Part shown: positions 24,167-36,695 of the stretch, one piece after another
How positions within the stretch are numbered: the stretch's first letter is position 1
Layout of the letters: every line of letters starts with the position of its first letter
NCBI GenBank assembly: GCA_037951165.1
Contig: JBBDHG010000014.1
Location: 23,953,001 to 24,017,000 of the forward strand
Direction of reading: 5' to 3'
DNA length: 64,000 bases
Source of the DNA: Lophius americanus
Taxonomy: Eukaryota; Chordata; Actinopteri; Lophiiformes; Lophiidae
Made by a program: the position numbers and the translations under genes
Notes under the pieces: model-generated
The model's input: only the letters and a program-made list of their open reading frames with translations
The model's database searches: none
Told to the model about the DNA's origin: nothing

Positions 24167-25010
24167 CAAGCAATCCCCCTGATTAAACTCCTGAAATTAA
24201 ATTAAAAAAGGGGTTTTGTAATGAAAGCTCCTCAGACTAAAATATTAACTTTTAGAGCTGAAAACAAAATAGATATTCTTGAGTTGATTCATAATCATAG
24301 AAGCGGAACTAAATCGGAACAATAATTAGGACAATATGGCTGAAGAACAGCATTATTTAAAAAAAAAAGCCCAGCCTTGAAAGTAAATTATGAACTATTC
24401 GAGTAAAATATCATCTATATATAAGATAGATCTCCTCGGGTCCAATCATGGACACCAAATGTGGACTAAATCGAAAGTAGCGGAAATGAATGCCCAAAAC
24501 TTTTGAAGTCAAAGCCCCCCCCTATTGTTGGACATATACAACCAACCTTCCCAAAATGAAATCCAATTATTCCTCTCACACTCTATGTAGATATAGAATT
24601 AGAGAATGATCCATGACACAGTTTTTGAGTTATAGCCGGAAGAGTGTGTTTTCTTTAAAAGAAGCTTGCATTTGTGAGTAAAATGTGAACTATTAGAGAG
24701 AATCACGATGTGTACAAGTCAAATCTCATTGAGTTCATTCATGTCCACCAAATTTGGAGAAATTGGACCAACAGTTGAAAAATTATGGCCTGACAATTTT
24801 GGAGATAAAGCTCCTTCTACTGTCCGAAATATACAACCTACCTCTCCCAATTACTCTCCTCGTTGCACTTATTCTATGTGAGTCTAAAATTTGAAAATTA
24901 TCCATGACATAAGTTATTGCCTTAACATGAAGGATCTGTGGCAACGGTGTTGGCGGCGGTCATAAATTATTCCATAATGATGATTCCATAATATTCCTGT
25001 TTTTTGGGTG
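24167..25010 (-). repeat. family A copy, right arm of an inverted pair
   Basis: It begins with CAAGCAATCCCCCTGATTAA (reverse of the 3' signature). Then come three reversed tandem units (around 24300, 24450 and 24760), with CCACCAAATTTGG and CCATGACACAGTTTTTGAG. It ends at the reversed terminus GGATCTGTGG ... GGCGGCGG ... GATGATTCCATAATATTCC. Together with the left arm it forms one 1.8-kb palindrome-like block. Confidence 0.8.
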
Positions 25011-25981
25011 GATATAATAAGCTATAATGATGATTTGACCTCATATGCCTTCTTTTGTTTATAGTACATAAACATCGTCTGCTCAACTGTACTCACACTG
25101 ATATTTCTTAGATAGTTTTTAGTGTCTGAATGTATAATTCAGTGTATAATCGTGCCTTTGCAGGATTTTCATTTGTGTGGTGTTATGTTGGTGTTGAACA
25201 AGGGTGGATTTATTTACAATGCTGTTTCAGGTTCTTTCTAAAGAAAGGGGAGCTTCCGTATATCTTCAAAAAAGGCCTAAAGGGAAAGAGCTGTGTGTTT
25301 GAAAGCAGGAAGCAGATTCCTTGTCAATTATGTTTTTTGCTACAGCTAGAGCTGTAGCTGTTTCACCACTGAAGAAGAGCAGGTGGCGGAGGTAGAGGGT
25401 AAGCTTCTTGCATTTGAAACCATGAGCACTTAAATTGTCTTGGGGTTAATTGGACGGGGAACAACGTACGGGAAATTTCCTCACTTATACATAACTTAAA
25501 GCTTATCAATGTTTTTATTTTCCCTTTTGCCACTTATTCGTTAGAGGGCCCAAGAGACCTATTAAGGAACCAAGGCAAGAAAAGCACCAGATTTCATCTG
25601 ATTCCCTGGAGGCAGAGTCTTACAGCGTTAAGAACAGTTGCTGGAGAGAGTCCAGACTGGTACAAAAGTTTGTGTGGAAGTTGTCCTTCCTGTAGTATTG
25701 ATCCACTTAGCATTTACTCTGCCTGGTGTCCATAGCGATTGTGCAAATTAAACAAGCCTAAAGCTGCACATGTACCGTTGTAAGTTAAAGGGCAACAAAA
25801 AGTTGGAACACTTATGAGACTCTACTCTCACTTTTTTTATGGGCATTAACCGTGCGTGTTTTGGTTGAAAAGTGTACATTTTGTTAAAGGTTTTAGCATA
25901 CGAAGACCTTTATTTGAATTTAAAAGATAACATTGATCCAAGACCGAGCATGAAATACTCAGGCTCTCCAACTACAGAAGC
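25011..25981. other. unassigned sequence
   Basis: No gene or named repeat recognised. Confidence 0.5.
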
Positions 25982-26611
25982 CTATTGTTGAATTAGAACG
26001 ATTAATCCACAGTTGGAGTGGAAAGGACCAAGATTGATCGTACCGCTGTACAGAGGTTTTAAAAAAATGGTGAAAGTGCTTAAGCCATGATAAATAATCC
26101 CTTTACACATTATGAAAGTCGTGGTAGACACACCTCCTCTTATGAAAGGGACAAATATAAATATAGGACATATATAAATATATATATATAAATTTGTAAC
26201 AAGTTGCAGGAGCAGATGCAGACTGGAACCCAGCAGTAATTTCCCTGTCATCACAGATAATGAGAACCAAGTTAATGCCGCGGTAGAAGCTGTTCCGGGG
26301 CCAGAGAAAGTAGCTCCGCACCCCACACAATGTTGACATTGATTGCTGCTCCGGGGAAGAGAGATGGCACAGCGAGCACTCAGTCCTTGGCCCTGGGAAG
26401 TGCCAAAGTGCGGGCTAGGACGGGGTAGCTTTAAAGCTTGAGGCCGGACATGCGAGCCACCTTCTTTCCCTGACCCTTTCCATCCTGACTTGTAGCCGTG
26501 GATGTTATGTTTTTCTGCCGCGGGGGACATGGGACCACCAAGAGAGCAAGCACCCTGCACCGGCAGCCGGTCGTCACTGGTCGAGTTGTATCCGCTGTTT
26601 GGATCTTGCAA
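25982..26611 (-). CDS. weak long open frame in a GC-richer patch
   Basis: This is the longest open frame in the window (209 codons). Only its first half (26260-26611) has GC-rich, possibly coding composition, with SGYNSTSDDRLPVQG, GGPMSPAAEKHNIHGYKSGW and SHVRPQALKLPRPSPHFG. The second half runs into AT-rich TA repeats. An acceptor-like AG precedes the GGATACAACTCGACC part on the minus strand, so a short exon is possible. I recognise no family. A GC-rich non-coding RNA exon or a chance frame are real alternatives. Confidence 0.15.
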   Translation of the reverse strand: MQDPNSGYNSTSDDRLPVQGACSLGGPMSPAAEKHNIHGYKSGWKGSGKEGGSHVRPQALKLPRPSPHFGTSQGQGLSARCAISLPRSSNQCQHCVGCGATFSGPGTASTAALTWFSLSVMTGKLLLGSSLHLLLQLVTNLYIYIYICPIFIFVPFIRGGVSTTTFIMCKGIIYHGLSTFTIFLKPLYSGTINLGPFHSNCGLIVLIQQ

Positions 26612-27859
26612 ACCCTTCCGTCATTTTTATTGTGATCCACAAAAAGTACAATCCTCCGTTTTTCAAAACACAGACCAATAGTCCAGCATCAACATACTCA
26701 TCGTCTTATTCAACTTTGATTGAGGCCAAACGTTCTCCTTCATTCTGGAGCCAGTGCTCTTTTGCGCAAACATGCCAGCTGCCATAGAAGAGGACCTGTT
26801 CCATCTGGAAATATCAATGGCTTTTTTCTAGATGAATGTAAAAAATATATACAAATAAATTCAGCTGATTTAACACTGAAAAAAAAAAAAAAAATCTTTC
26901 CTACCACAAACAGCAGTTGGACATAAAAACTCACTTATGCTCATCTCGCAGCAAATGAGGCTTGTTAAAATGTTTCCTGCTATCAGAAGGAGATGACAGA
27001 AAGAAGGATGAAACGAAAAGTGTGAAGGGGACAACTGGATGCTCAAAAAAAATGTAATCAGAGACATCAAATATTCAGAGCAGCCCCGCTTTCAGGAGCA
27101 AAAACAGAGACAATTATAGGATCAGACATTTACTTTTAACTTGTATTTATTTGTACATTCTGTATTGAGATATTGAGACATAGATTCAAATCACATTTCT
27201 TTAACGTGCTGGTAATAATTGGATGTCGTTACTTGATGCATATGTAAGGCGGATATTTATCAGAAAACATTTTTTAAAGTAACTCTCAGAACACTGATTT
27301 GGGCTTATAGAAGCTTGAGAAACCAGCAAAAACCCCAGAAAACCTTGAAATATTGACTTGATGGTGCTGATAAAGGCTGTGGGTGTCTAATGAGACAAGT
27401 TGATGGTTTGTTTTAGAGAAAGGCCTCAAGGTGTACTGATTTGAATTCTGCCGCAAGGAACCATGGGACAGCATTATCTTTTCTAAAGGATGGTTCTGTT
27501 TTTTCTATGGTAAGGGAGATAAGGAAGAAAGCGCAGAGGCACCTAGCATCCGCATTTAAATAATTCAAACAACTCTTATCATGACTGCCACCTAGTTATT
27601 TCCATTTATTTCTATTTCCATTTTTCCCTTTTTAGAATTTTCTTCCCAAATCTTATCCCATTTTGTTTATTGTGTGTTCAATGATGACCCTGAGTAAAAC
27701 CACCAGCCAAAGAGGGATGATTTAGCCTCCAACGCAACAAGAGCCTTCTTAAGACCTTTTATTTCTGCACATTAGTGGTAGGTGTTGAAGCTTTACCAGA
27801 AACTTTTATTCATCCACAGGACAAAACTAGACCTAGGCGCTCATCCCTGACAACAAGGG
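26612..27859. other. unassigned sequence
   Basis: No gene recognised. An A-run of about 16 lies near 26880. Confidence 0.5.
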
Positions 27860-28092
27860 TTTATCGCTGAGTTATGTCCCAAAAACCCTTTTTTGTAAAA
27901 ACTAAAAGCTGCCCCTAATGAGTAAAATATAAACTGTAATTCTAAAATATGATATACAAAAGATGAATCTCCTCGAGTCGATTCTTTCCCAGAATCAATT
28001 CAGTTCTTCCTGATCTATGTAGGTGTAAAATATATATATATATTAAATAGTTTTTGAGCTATCACGTATGGCGATTCTGTAATATAACCTAC
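27860..28092 (-). repeat. family A repeat copy, internally deleted
   Basis: AGTGAGTTATGTCCC-like and GAATCTCCTCGAGTCGATTC join directly to AGAATCAATTCAGTTCTTCC, so one unit boundary has been lost. The reversed terminus GGCGATTCTGTAATATAACC ends it. A short TA run lies at about 28031-28045. Confidence 0.7.
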
Positions 28093-28439
28093 TTTTCGGT
28101 GTTTTAAAAAGCAAGCTTGTTACTTAATGACAAAAGCCTCGTTAAATGCAACTTATCCAATTATAGTATTTGTAACACGCTGCAAGACAATATGTGTCTT
28201 AGCTGCCAATTGTTGCTGCACTCTTCAAAAACACTCCTGTATGTGGACGCGGTAAACATAGTACGACTTGTGTTTACCAGAGATGACAGTAAATCGGGGT
28301 GCCATTTTTGATGGGCCATGTTTAATTACAAGGCAGAAAAATTATAAAGCATAATGTGTTGGAGACGTCACCTTAACTCCAGCAGAGGTTCATTGCTCAT
28401 TCTTATTTTTCGGGCACAATATCACATTGAATTACGTTC

Positions 28440-29220
28440 ATTGTCACATACTATATTACGTTTCAGGACACCATTGAACAATTCTATATAATGTCCGGTA
28501 GACATTAACTAGTAGGTAAAAATACGGTGACCATGTACAAGACATTACGGTAAATTACCGAAAAAACCCCAAGCAGATATAATGTCACCTGTTTACAAGG
28601 AAATTATATAAAATGGCAGGAAATTACAAAAAAATAACCTTGAAATCATATTTTAACTTTAAATTGTAACGTCCCATTTCTTTTAAAAATTAAGGGATGT
28701 ACATGCATAAAGTTCAAAAGCTCTTTAACTATAAATTCCAATGCGCATACAAGCAAAGTTTATCATTTAGACTTAATGATACGTTAACAATAATTATTTG
28801 CATGTGAAATTATGACACTTTTTTTTTATTATTTATCTGTTATTTTATCAAAGGTTTGTATTTTCACTGTAAATTAGGTTTCCAACACATTCTGACCGTA
28901 CAAAATAAAGTCCACTCTTTAATAGTCTTTAATATTACTGTTGCCATTGGATTCTTTTTTACCGTATTCATAATGTACAATTTCTACTGTAAATAAACAA
29001 GATGTTAAAAATAAGCCTGCGTTTATTGTGTTTTTATTGTATGTTATTGTTATTGTATGTAAAATTTATGGTGATTTACTTACTATATATCTTTGTTTTT
29101 CAAAGGTTTTTTATCGTGATGTGTTCTACATGAGCACCATATATTTGATGGTAAAATTCTGGCAACCACAGCTGCCTGTATTTTACTGTAAATTATACAG
29201 AATTTTTAATACAGTGTATT
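28440..29220. repeat. teleost TTTACTGTAAA-rich dispersed repeat
   Basis: ATTACGGTAAATTACCG, several TTTACTGTAAAT motifs, and AAATTCTGGCAACCACAGCT followed by TATTTTACTGTAAATTATAC match a repeat very common in teleosts. Boundaries are approximate and the middle is decayed. Confidence 0.55.
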
Positions 29221-31139
29221 ATTATCATGTACAATGGTGTGTTTATTATCATGTTGTTATTCATAGGCACTCATTCACTTTAAAAAAAAGAAGTTTTCCG
29301 CATATTTAATACTCTATTGTATTTCTTCAACGATTGAAAAATTTACTGTTACTGTAATTTAGCGTGAGGTGGGATCTAACGAGCTAAAAATCTGAAACAC
29401 ACCAAGCTGGGTTTATGAATCCTTATGGTTATATAACTTTAGAATCATTTGACGGCAGTTAAGACTGCCTTATGGACACTTACTATTTTCATTCAGAAGT
29501 AGGCATGATTTACTTCTTTTCCTCATTCAAACAAAGCTAACTTGCTTATCTATGCACAGAAACACCGATGTATCTACATGTGACCGATTCAGTATTGCCA
29601 CCAATACCGAAAGCTAACATATGCAGGACTTTATCATGGAATTCCCCCGTTAAAAACCTTTTAAAAAAACACAGAAATTATGAACATCGGTTTGCATGGA
29701 TTTAAATAGAAAAAAGAATCACAGACTGAAAGTGAATATCCTTAATTTCATATTACAAATACATGGATGTTGAAACACAACACAATGGCTTTGTGATGTT
29801 AGTAAATGTGTTTTTTTCTGTCAGTGTCAGAGGTTGAAAGCAGATGACTGAATCCTTTGCAGGAGAGCATTCGGCCCATAGGCTTAAGATTGAATGCTGG
29901 GGTTTAAACCTATCAAAAGAGCAGACTCAAATCCCTCACTCACAAACACTTTATGGCTCTCACTTGAGGTCTTGTGAGCAATGGTGGAAAGAGATATTTC
30001 TCTGTCATGCCACTTACTTCAGAAGCCATTCAGCACATCAACTGGATTGTAAGGGGATTTACAGGGCATTGAGCAAAGAAACTGAATTTCGGATATTAGT
30101 TATCAGGTTTTTCTTTCATATTTGTGATAGGTCTGTTACAATTCTCTCTATACATTCACTCTAATTAATCCCCTTGCATGTAAAGATTTGCATTAATGTA
30201 GGTAACAGTAACTATAACCAATATTGTATTTTCCCCCCAGAAACATTAAGTAGTATGGTACTCCGCTCAATTCTGGTCAATGTGGTATCAAGATTCTGCA
30301 AAAAATTGGCTATACACATTTCAAAAATTGTTAGAGTTTGTTAGAGCAAATTAAAAAATGATTTCATCATTAAAATAACCTCCACCAATGAATACTGTAT
30401 GCCTTTTTTATTTAACACAACTGTACAGGATCCAGCTGTACTTATAGAGGTACAACAATGCAACCACAAGCAGAAGCTGTACCTGTTCAAATGATGTTTT
30501 CTTCTTCCTACCCACTAAAAAACGGCCCATTCCAGTCCTCTAGAGGACACTAGAGAGCAGGTAGGAAAATTACCTCCTGACATGCCAGCTTCATGGATGA
30601 CATGCTCTTGACTCTGTTGGGCATTGGCCCCGAGCCCCCAGGGAAGTTGATGGCGCCCCTGCTCTGTCGGTCATGGACCTGTGCATGTCCGGATATCATT
30701 GCCATGATTCCTATAAATGCACCGTTAACCTCCACCCATGCATGTTTCCACCCACTGTTGTCGGGCCCTGTATCTCTAAGTATGAATAAATATATCAGTG
30801 ACTCTGACAGCAGGTATCGGCCATCCTCATCATTAACAGGGGCCGACTTCTTTTAGTGGACTTGGGGTTCAATTGGGGTTTATACCCATCACTTTCTCCT
30901 GTTCATATCCTCACCTTTCAAACATACACAAGCGAGACCAAAAACCAAAACAGCTATCACCTGATGCTCATTTGTGAACAGGATGAGTTGATTGATTATG
31001 CCTTTTGGTCAAGGACTTGCGGAACAAATGTTGTTGTTGTATATTTCTTTTAATATTCAGAATGTTTGCAATATTCAGAAGTGTGGTCTTGAAGACTTTT
31101 GTAGAGGCAGTGGTTCATCAGAGCAGAGACAACTGAAAC
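29221..31139. other. unassigned sequence
   Basis: No gene recognised. The frames at 29844-30164 (106 codons), 30593-30856 and 30992-31378 have no known motif. Confidence 0.45.
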
Positions 31140-31199
31140 AAAGAAAGAAAATCACAAAAAAACAACTGTTCAAGGTGATTGATCTCAGTTTTACCGATT

Positions 31200-31275
31200 T
31201 TTTAGGTCTTAATTTCCAGCTTCTGTTAACGTTTCGGCTGTCTCGCCTTCATCAGAGCAGGGGAAGGAGAAGGGG
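31200..31275 (+). repeat. foldback-type repeat scrap
   Basis: AACGTTTCGGCTGTCTCGCC followed by TTCATCAGAGCAG resembles the hairpin arm of foldback-type repeats common in teleosts. Only one arm is evident. Confidence 0.35.
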
Positions 31276-31496
31276 ACAATCAAGCAATTTCCCTCCACAG
31301 AGTTATGTATCTCCCTGGGGTCCTCCAGTTTCCAGCAGCGTTTCATTCACAACATTAGTCTCACTTATGCTAATGTAATCATCCTTCCTATTTGATCATA
31401 GCAGGTTTTGGTAGAGGCTAAATCCTCTAATTGATCTTTGACCAGAAGCCTAATCAGGCGCCTTATTTTACTCACAAACTAGTAATGACTGAAAAA

Positions 31497-31797
31497 CACA
31501 AGTTTTTTTTTTTGTAAAAACAACAAAACTCCCTCAGTGAGTAAAATGAGCTACCTGAGTCGATTCATATTCACCAATTTTTGTTAATGGGTTCGATGGT
31601 GAGTATGTTATGTCCGACAAATATCATTTTTGGTATAGCTCACCCTTGTGAGTGAAGCAAGAATTACTGGAGTAAAATGTGATATATACAAAACAGACCT
31701 CACAACAAAGAGTAACTTGGACCAACGGCTGAGAAATTATAGGCCAAAAACCTATAATGCTCCCCCTCATGTGAGAAAAATACACCACTGAACTTTC
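31497..31797 (-). repeat. family A repeat copy
   Basis: Two degraded reversed units: GAGTCGATTCATATTCACCAA, GTGAGTAAAATG, AAATTATAGGCCAAAAACC, then GCTCCCCCTCATGTGAGAAA. Terminus absent. Confidence 0.65.
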
Positions 31798-32479
31798 AGG
31801 TTATCTGTTGTCCTTGCCCAGATGCTCAACTGGTCCCATCTTCTAGAGAGTAAACAAGAGCAAACAGCCATTCATTCCCCGAATGATTGTCGGTTGTACA
31901 TCTGCTTTAGCCGTCTGGTATTTTTCTCTCTCTGCTTGAAGTTTTCTTATAATTGCCTCCAGTTTTCTTGATCTCTAGCGTTAAAGCCAGCTGGATATTT
32001 GTGCATCATCTTTACTACCGCTTGGTTTCGACCTTGAGTAAACTTATTCTTTTCATTTTATTCGTCTTTTAACCAGTTTTTACTAAATGTTTGCACTTTC
32101 TGAGCATCACTGACTTCAGCTATGATAGTTAAATATGGAAAATAATTAACTTGAACACAGGGCCATTTGTGTGGCACTATTTGTCTGAGTCTTTTTGGAT
32201 GTGATGGTGAGCAACCAAGGGGGAAATTGGAGAGGGCAAACAACAAAAATGAGAAATCATTTTCTGAGAAGCTGTTGGAGTGGAATTATAATGTCTTGTT
32301 ATTTTGTAGGAATACAGTGTTTGCATAAAGAGCATAACATTTTGGAATTGCTAGTCTTTCATGCAGATATTACCCAGCATTTACTTAATTTAGTACCCCA
32401 GTGCCGTCCAGAACCACAGTCAATGCCTGTGATTCAACTCCTCAAATTATATGTGAAGTTATGTTTGAAATACATTGTT
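31798..32479. other. unassigned sequence
   Basis: No gene or named repeat recognised. Confidence 0.5.
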
Positions 32480-32640
32480 TTTTATAAAGAAAGCTCCTGT
32501 AAGTGAGCAATATATGAACTTTTATAGTAAGATATGATATATATTGTATCCAAGATAGAAATCTTCCAGCCCATTCATTTGCACTAAATTTGGACTAAAT
32601 CGGACCAACGGCTGAGATATTGAGATATTTGGATTTTAGT
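32480..32640 (-). repeat. family A fragment, left half of a head-to-head pair
   Basis: AGCTCCTGTAAGTGAGCAA, CAAGATAGAAATCTTCCAGC and CACTAAATTTGGACTAAATC read as family A in reverse, stopping at GGCTGAGATATTG. Confidence 0.65.
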
Positions 32641-32830
32641 ATTTAGCAGTATCTCCAAAAGTTGTCGGACCATATTTTCTAAACTGTTGAACCAATTTAC
32701 TCCAATTGATGCATATGAATGGACATGAGGAGATCTATCTTGTTTGCCTTCTTTTACTCTAATACTTCATAATCTATCCACTAGGGGGAGCTTATTATGG
32801 AAAATAATATGAATTCCTATTAGATTACAC
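32641..32830 (+). repeat. family A fragment, right half of a head-to-head pair
   Basis: Forward-strand ATCTCCAAAAGTTGTCGGAC, GATGCATATGAATGGACATG, GAGGAGATCTATCTTGTTTG and CCACTAGGGGGAGCTTATTA follow directly on the reversed fragment. Confidence 0.7.
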
Positions 32831-33374
32831 TTTTTCTGTTTTCATAACCCATTAGTAAAGATCAGACTTATGGTACTACATGAGTATTACAAGTCAATCA
32901 AGTCAATTTTTCAATCATTTAAAAAAAATTTTTTCTAAGAATTAACTTGAGCAAACTGTTTAATTAAAGCTTTTAAGTGAGATGTGATGGGAAAAGCAAT
33001 ATCTGCCAGAGGGGGAGAGATTTTATGGTTACCGACACTCAATCTTTTCATCAGGAGGAAAAAAAACTGTATCCTTTCCTGAAGACATTACGCACTTTGG
33101 ATATCTGAGAAATCCTTTTATTAAACATTTGAAATGGCATAATGTAGACAGATATTTTGATATCGTATTAATGAGGATAAGATAAGGATAACAAGTTTCC
33201 CAGCATGCTACGAGGAAGAACCAGCATACAGAGAACAAAGTTCCTTGGGTTGAACATCCTGAATAAACTTAATTTGTTAATTTTCTAGAACCGCCTATCC
33301 TGGTTGCAAAGGAAATAGGAGATGATCTGAGCTAACATGAAGCAAGAACTGGGGTAGTACCTGGTCAAGCACAC
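32831..33374. other. unassigned sequence
   Basis: No gene or named repeat recognised. Confidence 0.5.
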
Positions 33375-33525
33375 CTTAACACCCACGTGAAAGTCTTCAA
33401 GTCACCTATATTCAAAGGTTTTGGACTGTGGGAGGAAGTTGGGGTACCTTAAGGTGGATTTGAACCGAATTATATTTTTGCTGTGAGCACTGCTTAGCCA
33501 AAATGCCACTGTGCTGTCCTGAATA
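33375..33525 (+). repeat. family B repeat, 3' fragment
   Basis: GTTTTGGACTGTGGGAGGAA, then TTTGAACCG and GCCACTGTGCTGTCC at the end. This is the usual 3' half of the common teleost repeat also seen at 1772. Confidence 0.7.
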
Positions 33526-33941
33526 AACTTAATTCCATTAAAATCTAATTTTTTATCAGTCTTACTATTAGCGTAACAAAATATTTCCATTAAAATTAAC
33601 AAATGGTGCATTCTTTCTTTGTAAATCTGCCTAAACTGCGTATTTTATGAGGCTTTTCATCAATCTTTTTCAGCTGATCCTCCTCACATACTTTGCCAAG
33701 GTTAAACAATGGGATTAATTGATAGGATCAACAATGAGGGAGGCGCTTTAGGCAAATGTTTGTACTTCTTTCTACTCTTCAATCTAAATTAACGAATATC
33801 CTGCAAATGTGAAATTCCACTCATCTGAAACTTTCAAATAATATGTGGTTGGTAGTGTTTCAATCACATGAAATAAATAATAGAATTCTACAGTCTTATT
33901 TGTGAAATGCAAAATTTACATTTTTAATGATATATCATTGA
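33526..33941. other. unassigned; possible conserved non-coding patch
   Basis: No gene. 33640-33745 carries SOX-like (AACAATGGGATTAATTG) and paired-type homeodomain sites in unusually even sequence. Without alignment this is only a suggestion. Confidence 0.3.
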
Positions 33942-34640
33942 TATCATGGAATTGTTATTGCCGCCACCCATTTAACGTGTAAAAGCAATAACTCAGAACA
34001 CTTCATGGATCATTTCAAATTTTGGAAGTACATATACCCCAGTACGAGGAAGAACTGGGTTGATTTGGGGAAAAATCGGTTATATATTTCCGAAATTAGG
34101 GATAGCTATATCTCCAAAGGTTCAAGGACCATAACTTCTTAACTGTTGGTCCTATTTAGTCCTAATAGGGTGAATATGATTCGGCTCGACGGGTTCTATC
34201 TTGTAAATGTCATATTTCACTCTAGTAGTTCAAAAATTGCTCTCTAGGGACAACTTTTTGTAATGAAAAACACTGTTTCCCAGATATAAGTCAAAAACTA
34301 TTTCTTGGTTCATTTTCAAATTTTAATCACCCATCGTTCTGGTTACATATTATTCCGACACCGAGGGGAGCTTCATCTCCAAAAGTTTCCATGCCATAAT
34401 TTCTCAGCCTCTGTTCCAATTCTATCCAAAATTGGTGCATATGAACTTACTTGAGGAGATCTATCTTCCATACTCTAAAAGCACATATTTTACTCAATTA
34501 GGGGGAGCTGTGCTTACGAAAAACTTTGCTCTCCAGACATGACTTCACATGTAATTGGAGGAGTTCCATCAGGGGGATTGCTTGTAAAACACAGAGTATT
34601 GGGGACTTTTTGGGTATATACCCTTGCCGAGTTGGACAAA
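33942..34640 (+). repeat. family A repeat copy, nearly full length
   Basis: Terminus ATATCATGGAATTG and TTATTGCCGCCAC, then CAATAACTCAGAACACTTCA, GAGGAAGAACTGGGTTGATT and TATCTCCAAAGG. A second unit follows (AAGTCAAAAACTATTTCTTG, TCATCTCCAAAAGTTTCC, TTGGTGCATATGAAC). The 3' part is CATCAGGGGGATTGCTTG ... TATACCCTTGCCG. This is a good reference copy for the family's order. Confidence 0.85.
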
Positions 34641-36297
34641 AGCATATGTCTAGCTATACATCTAGATCTAATACATTCTGAACTCAATCATTGACGTTGT
34701 ATAAATAAACGTGATGTATGATTCCCTGACCCATTAATCTCGTTATACCACCCAAGCTTTGTTCCTTCCCAACTATGTGTATCATTAGGCTCATAATACA
34801 TGCAGTTAACTTTATCAATTAGTGTCAACACTAATATTAATAAAGATATTTTGGTGTGAGAAAACTTCCTGTCATATTGCTTCAGTGGAATCTACATTTT
34901 TATATATTGGATTTGACTTCTCCTGAGGGTTCTCTGTTATCCTCAGGTTGTTCCCTCCTAGAGTTTCACAGCCATTGTTATTATATTCATGCAAGTTGTT
35001 GAAAGGATGGTAACAATGATGATGAAACTCTGGGAAACTGCTGGAGACTGCTGGAGGAGACCAGTAGCAGGACTGTGCTGCCGGCTGAGTTGAGAGTTGG
35101 CAGATGGGTCCCAGGAAAAGAAATCAGCAAGAGTAGATTCAGGCGCCTTCACATACATACTCACCAATCACTACACACAGCATAACACTTTGTGAAGAGC
35201 CTCAATGTGACCATTCAACACTGGACCGAGGATGATAACTTTACACTTTAGAAATAAGTGAGGTTGTGCAATCTTTTCAGTTATTTCAGCATTTCTGCTG
35301 CTGAGATAGATCGTACTTTCCCTTTGCACCAAAACTCCAATAAAGTCTCTGTTACCTCAGCTCAGTTAATTGGCATAACCAGACCCACCTAGTTATGAAC
35401 TTGGCCCTGATCGATTCCAGCTACTGTTATGATCACGTTCACATGGGCATTGTCATAACAAAGAGGTCATGTGTATCTATTGTAGCTTTTTGTTTGAAAT
35501 GAATTGTTGCTCTAGAGCCTTGGTGCCAAAATAGATATTCGTCACGAAGGGCTGATGGAATCTGGGTTTGATTATTCATGTGAGGACTTACCTGGTCAGA
35601 TCGATTCAGCCCCAAGGACGGAGGTGCAGTAATGCGCACATGTGACGAGTGTGAATGTATTCAGGCAAACACACACAGGCAGATCTAAAGAGAAAAACAG
35701 CACCAGCATAATAAATCATATGTGACTCATATCAGTTTCCTCATTCTAATTTAGTAAATGTCTTCTCTGTACTTTTTATGATTTGCAAATGTGTGATACA
35801 TAAAAGAGTATAATGGTAATGGTAATTCATCATTTACATTGTTCTGATTTCTAATTCCACGGAACAAAGTCTTGCTCTCAGTGGGAAGTCAACATTAAAA
35901 AATAGCAGCAGGAAGCTTGAAAATGTTCCTAAACGCAGTAGAAACAAAAACGCAAACCTTTTTATTACCTGTGGAGGTTATTGTGCTCACGCTTGTTTCT
36001 TAGTTGATGGTGGATTCATGAAAAATGGACAGTGATGGCAATTAAAATCAATCTCTTCATCGTAAACTAATGTAAATCTGCTAGATTGGATCCCCAAAGA
36101 AATCAAGAGGAAAGCCCCCGTCAATTAGCAGGCTCTCACAGATGTGATGCAAATCACAGTAATCAAAACCTCCTCCTCCCCATAATTCAATGTCAAGCAT
36201 CTGACAATCTGAAGATGAAGGCCCATCAACTATGAATAACCCAATACTCTAGATGCAAGGAAGTGCTTGCTAAGAAGAATGGCACACAATACACAAT
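34641..36297. other. unassigned; possible conserved non-coding patch
   Basis: No gene recognised. 36060-36240 contains TCAATTAGCAG and an octamer-like GATGCAAATCAC within non-repetitive sequence that resembles vertebrate conserved non-coding DNA. This is an impression only. Confidence 0.3.
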
Positions 36298-36695
36298 AAC
36301 TATTTCTTGGATCACTTTCCAATTCTATACCCATGAAGAATTTAGTTCAAGGAAGAAAAGGATTGATTTTGAGAAAATTTGGTTGTACATTTCCAACAGT
36401 ACGGGGAGATTTTGAAAAACTGTTCAGGCTATAATTTCTCAACCAAATTTGGTATGTTGGTGCATATGAATTGACTCAAGGGGCTACATTTTGCATCATA
36501 TTTGCTCTGATAGTTCATATTTTAATCAGTAGGGAGAACTTTTTTTTCCCACAAATAAAACTTTCTAACATAACGTCCTTACCAGAGATTTATAGATTAT
36601 GTTTTGCTAGTTGCAGCTTTTACATGTAAAATACATACATATATAACTTCACATTTTATTTGAAGAGTTCAATCAGGGGGATTGGATTTGGGGGA
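36298..36695 (+). repeat. family A repeat copy
   Basis: AACTATTTCTTGGATCACTT, GGATTGATTTTGAG, TTGGTGCATATGAATTGACT and CAATCAGGGGGATTGGATTT. The end of the 3' part is missing. Confidence 0.75.
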
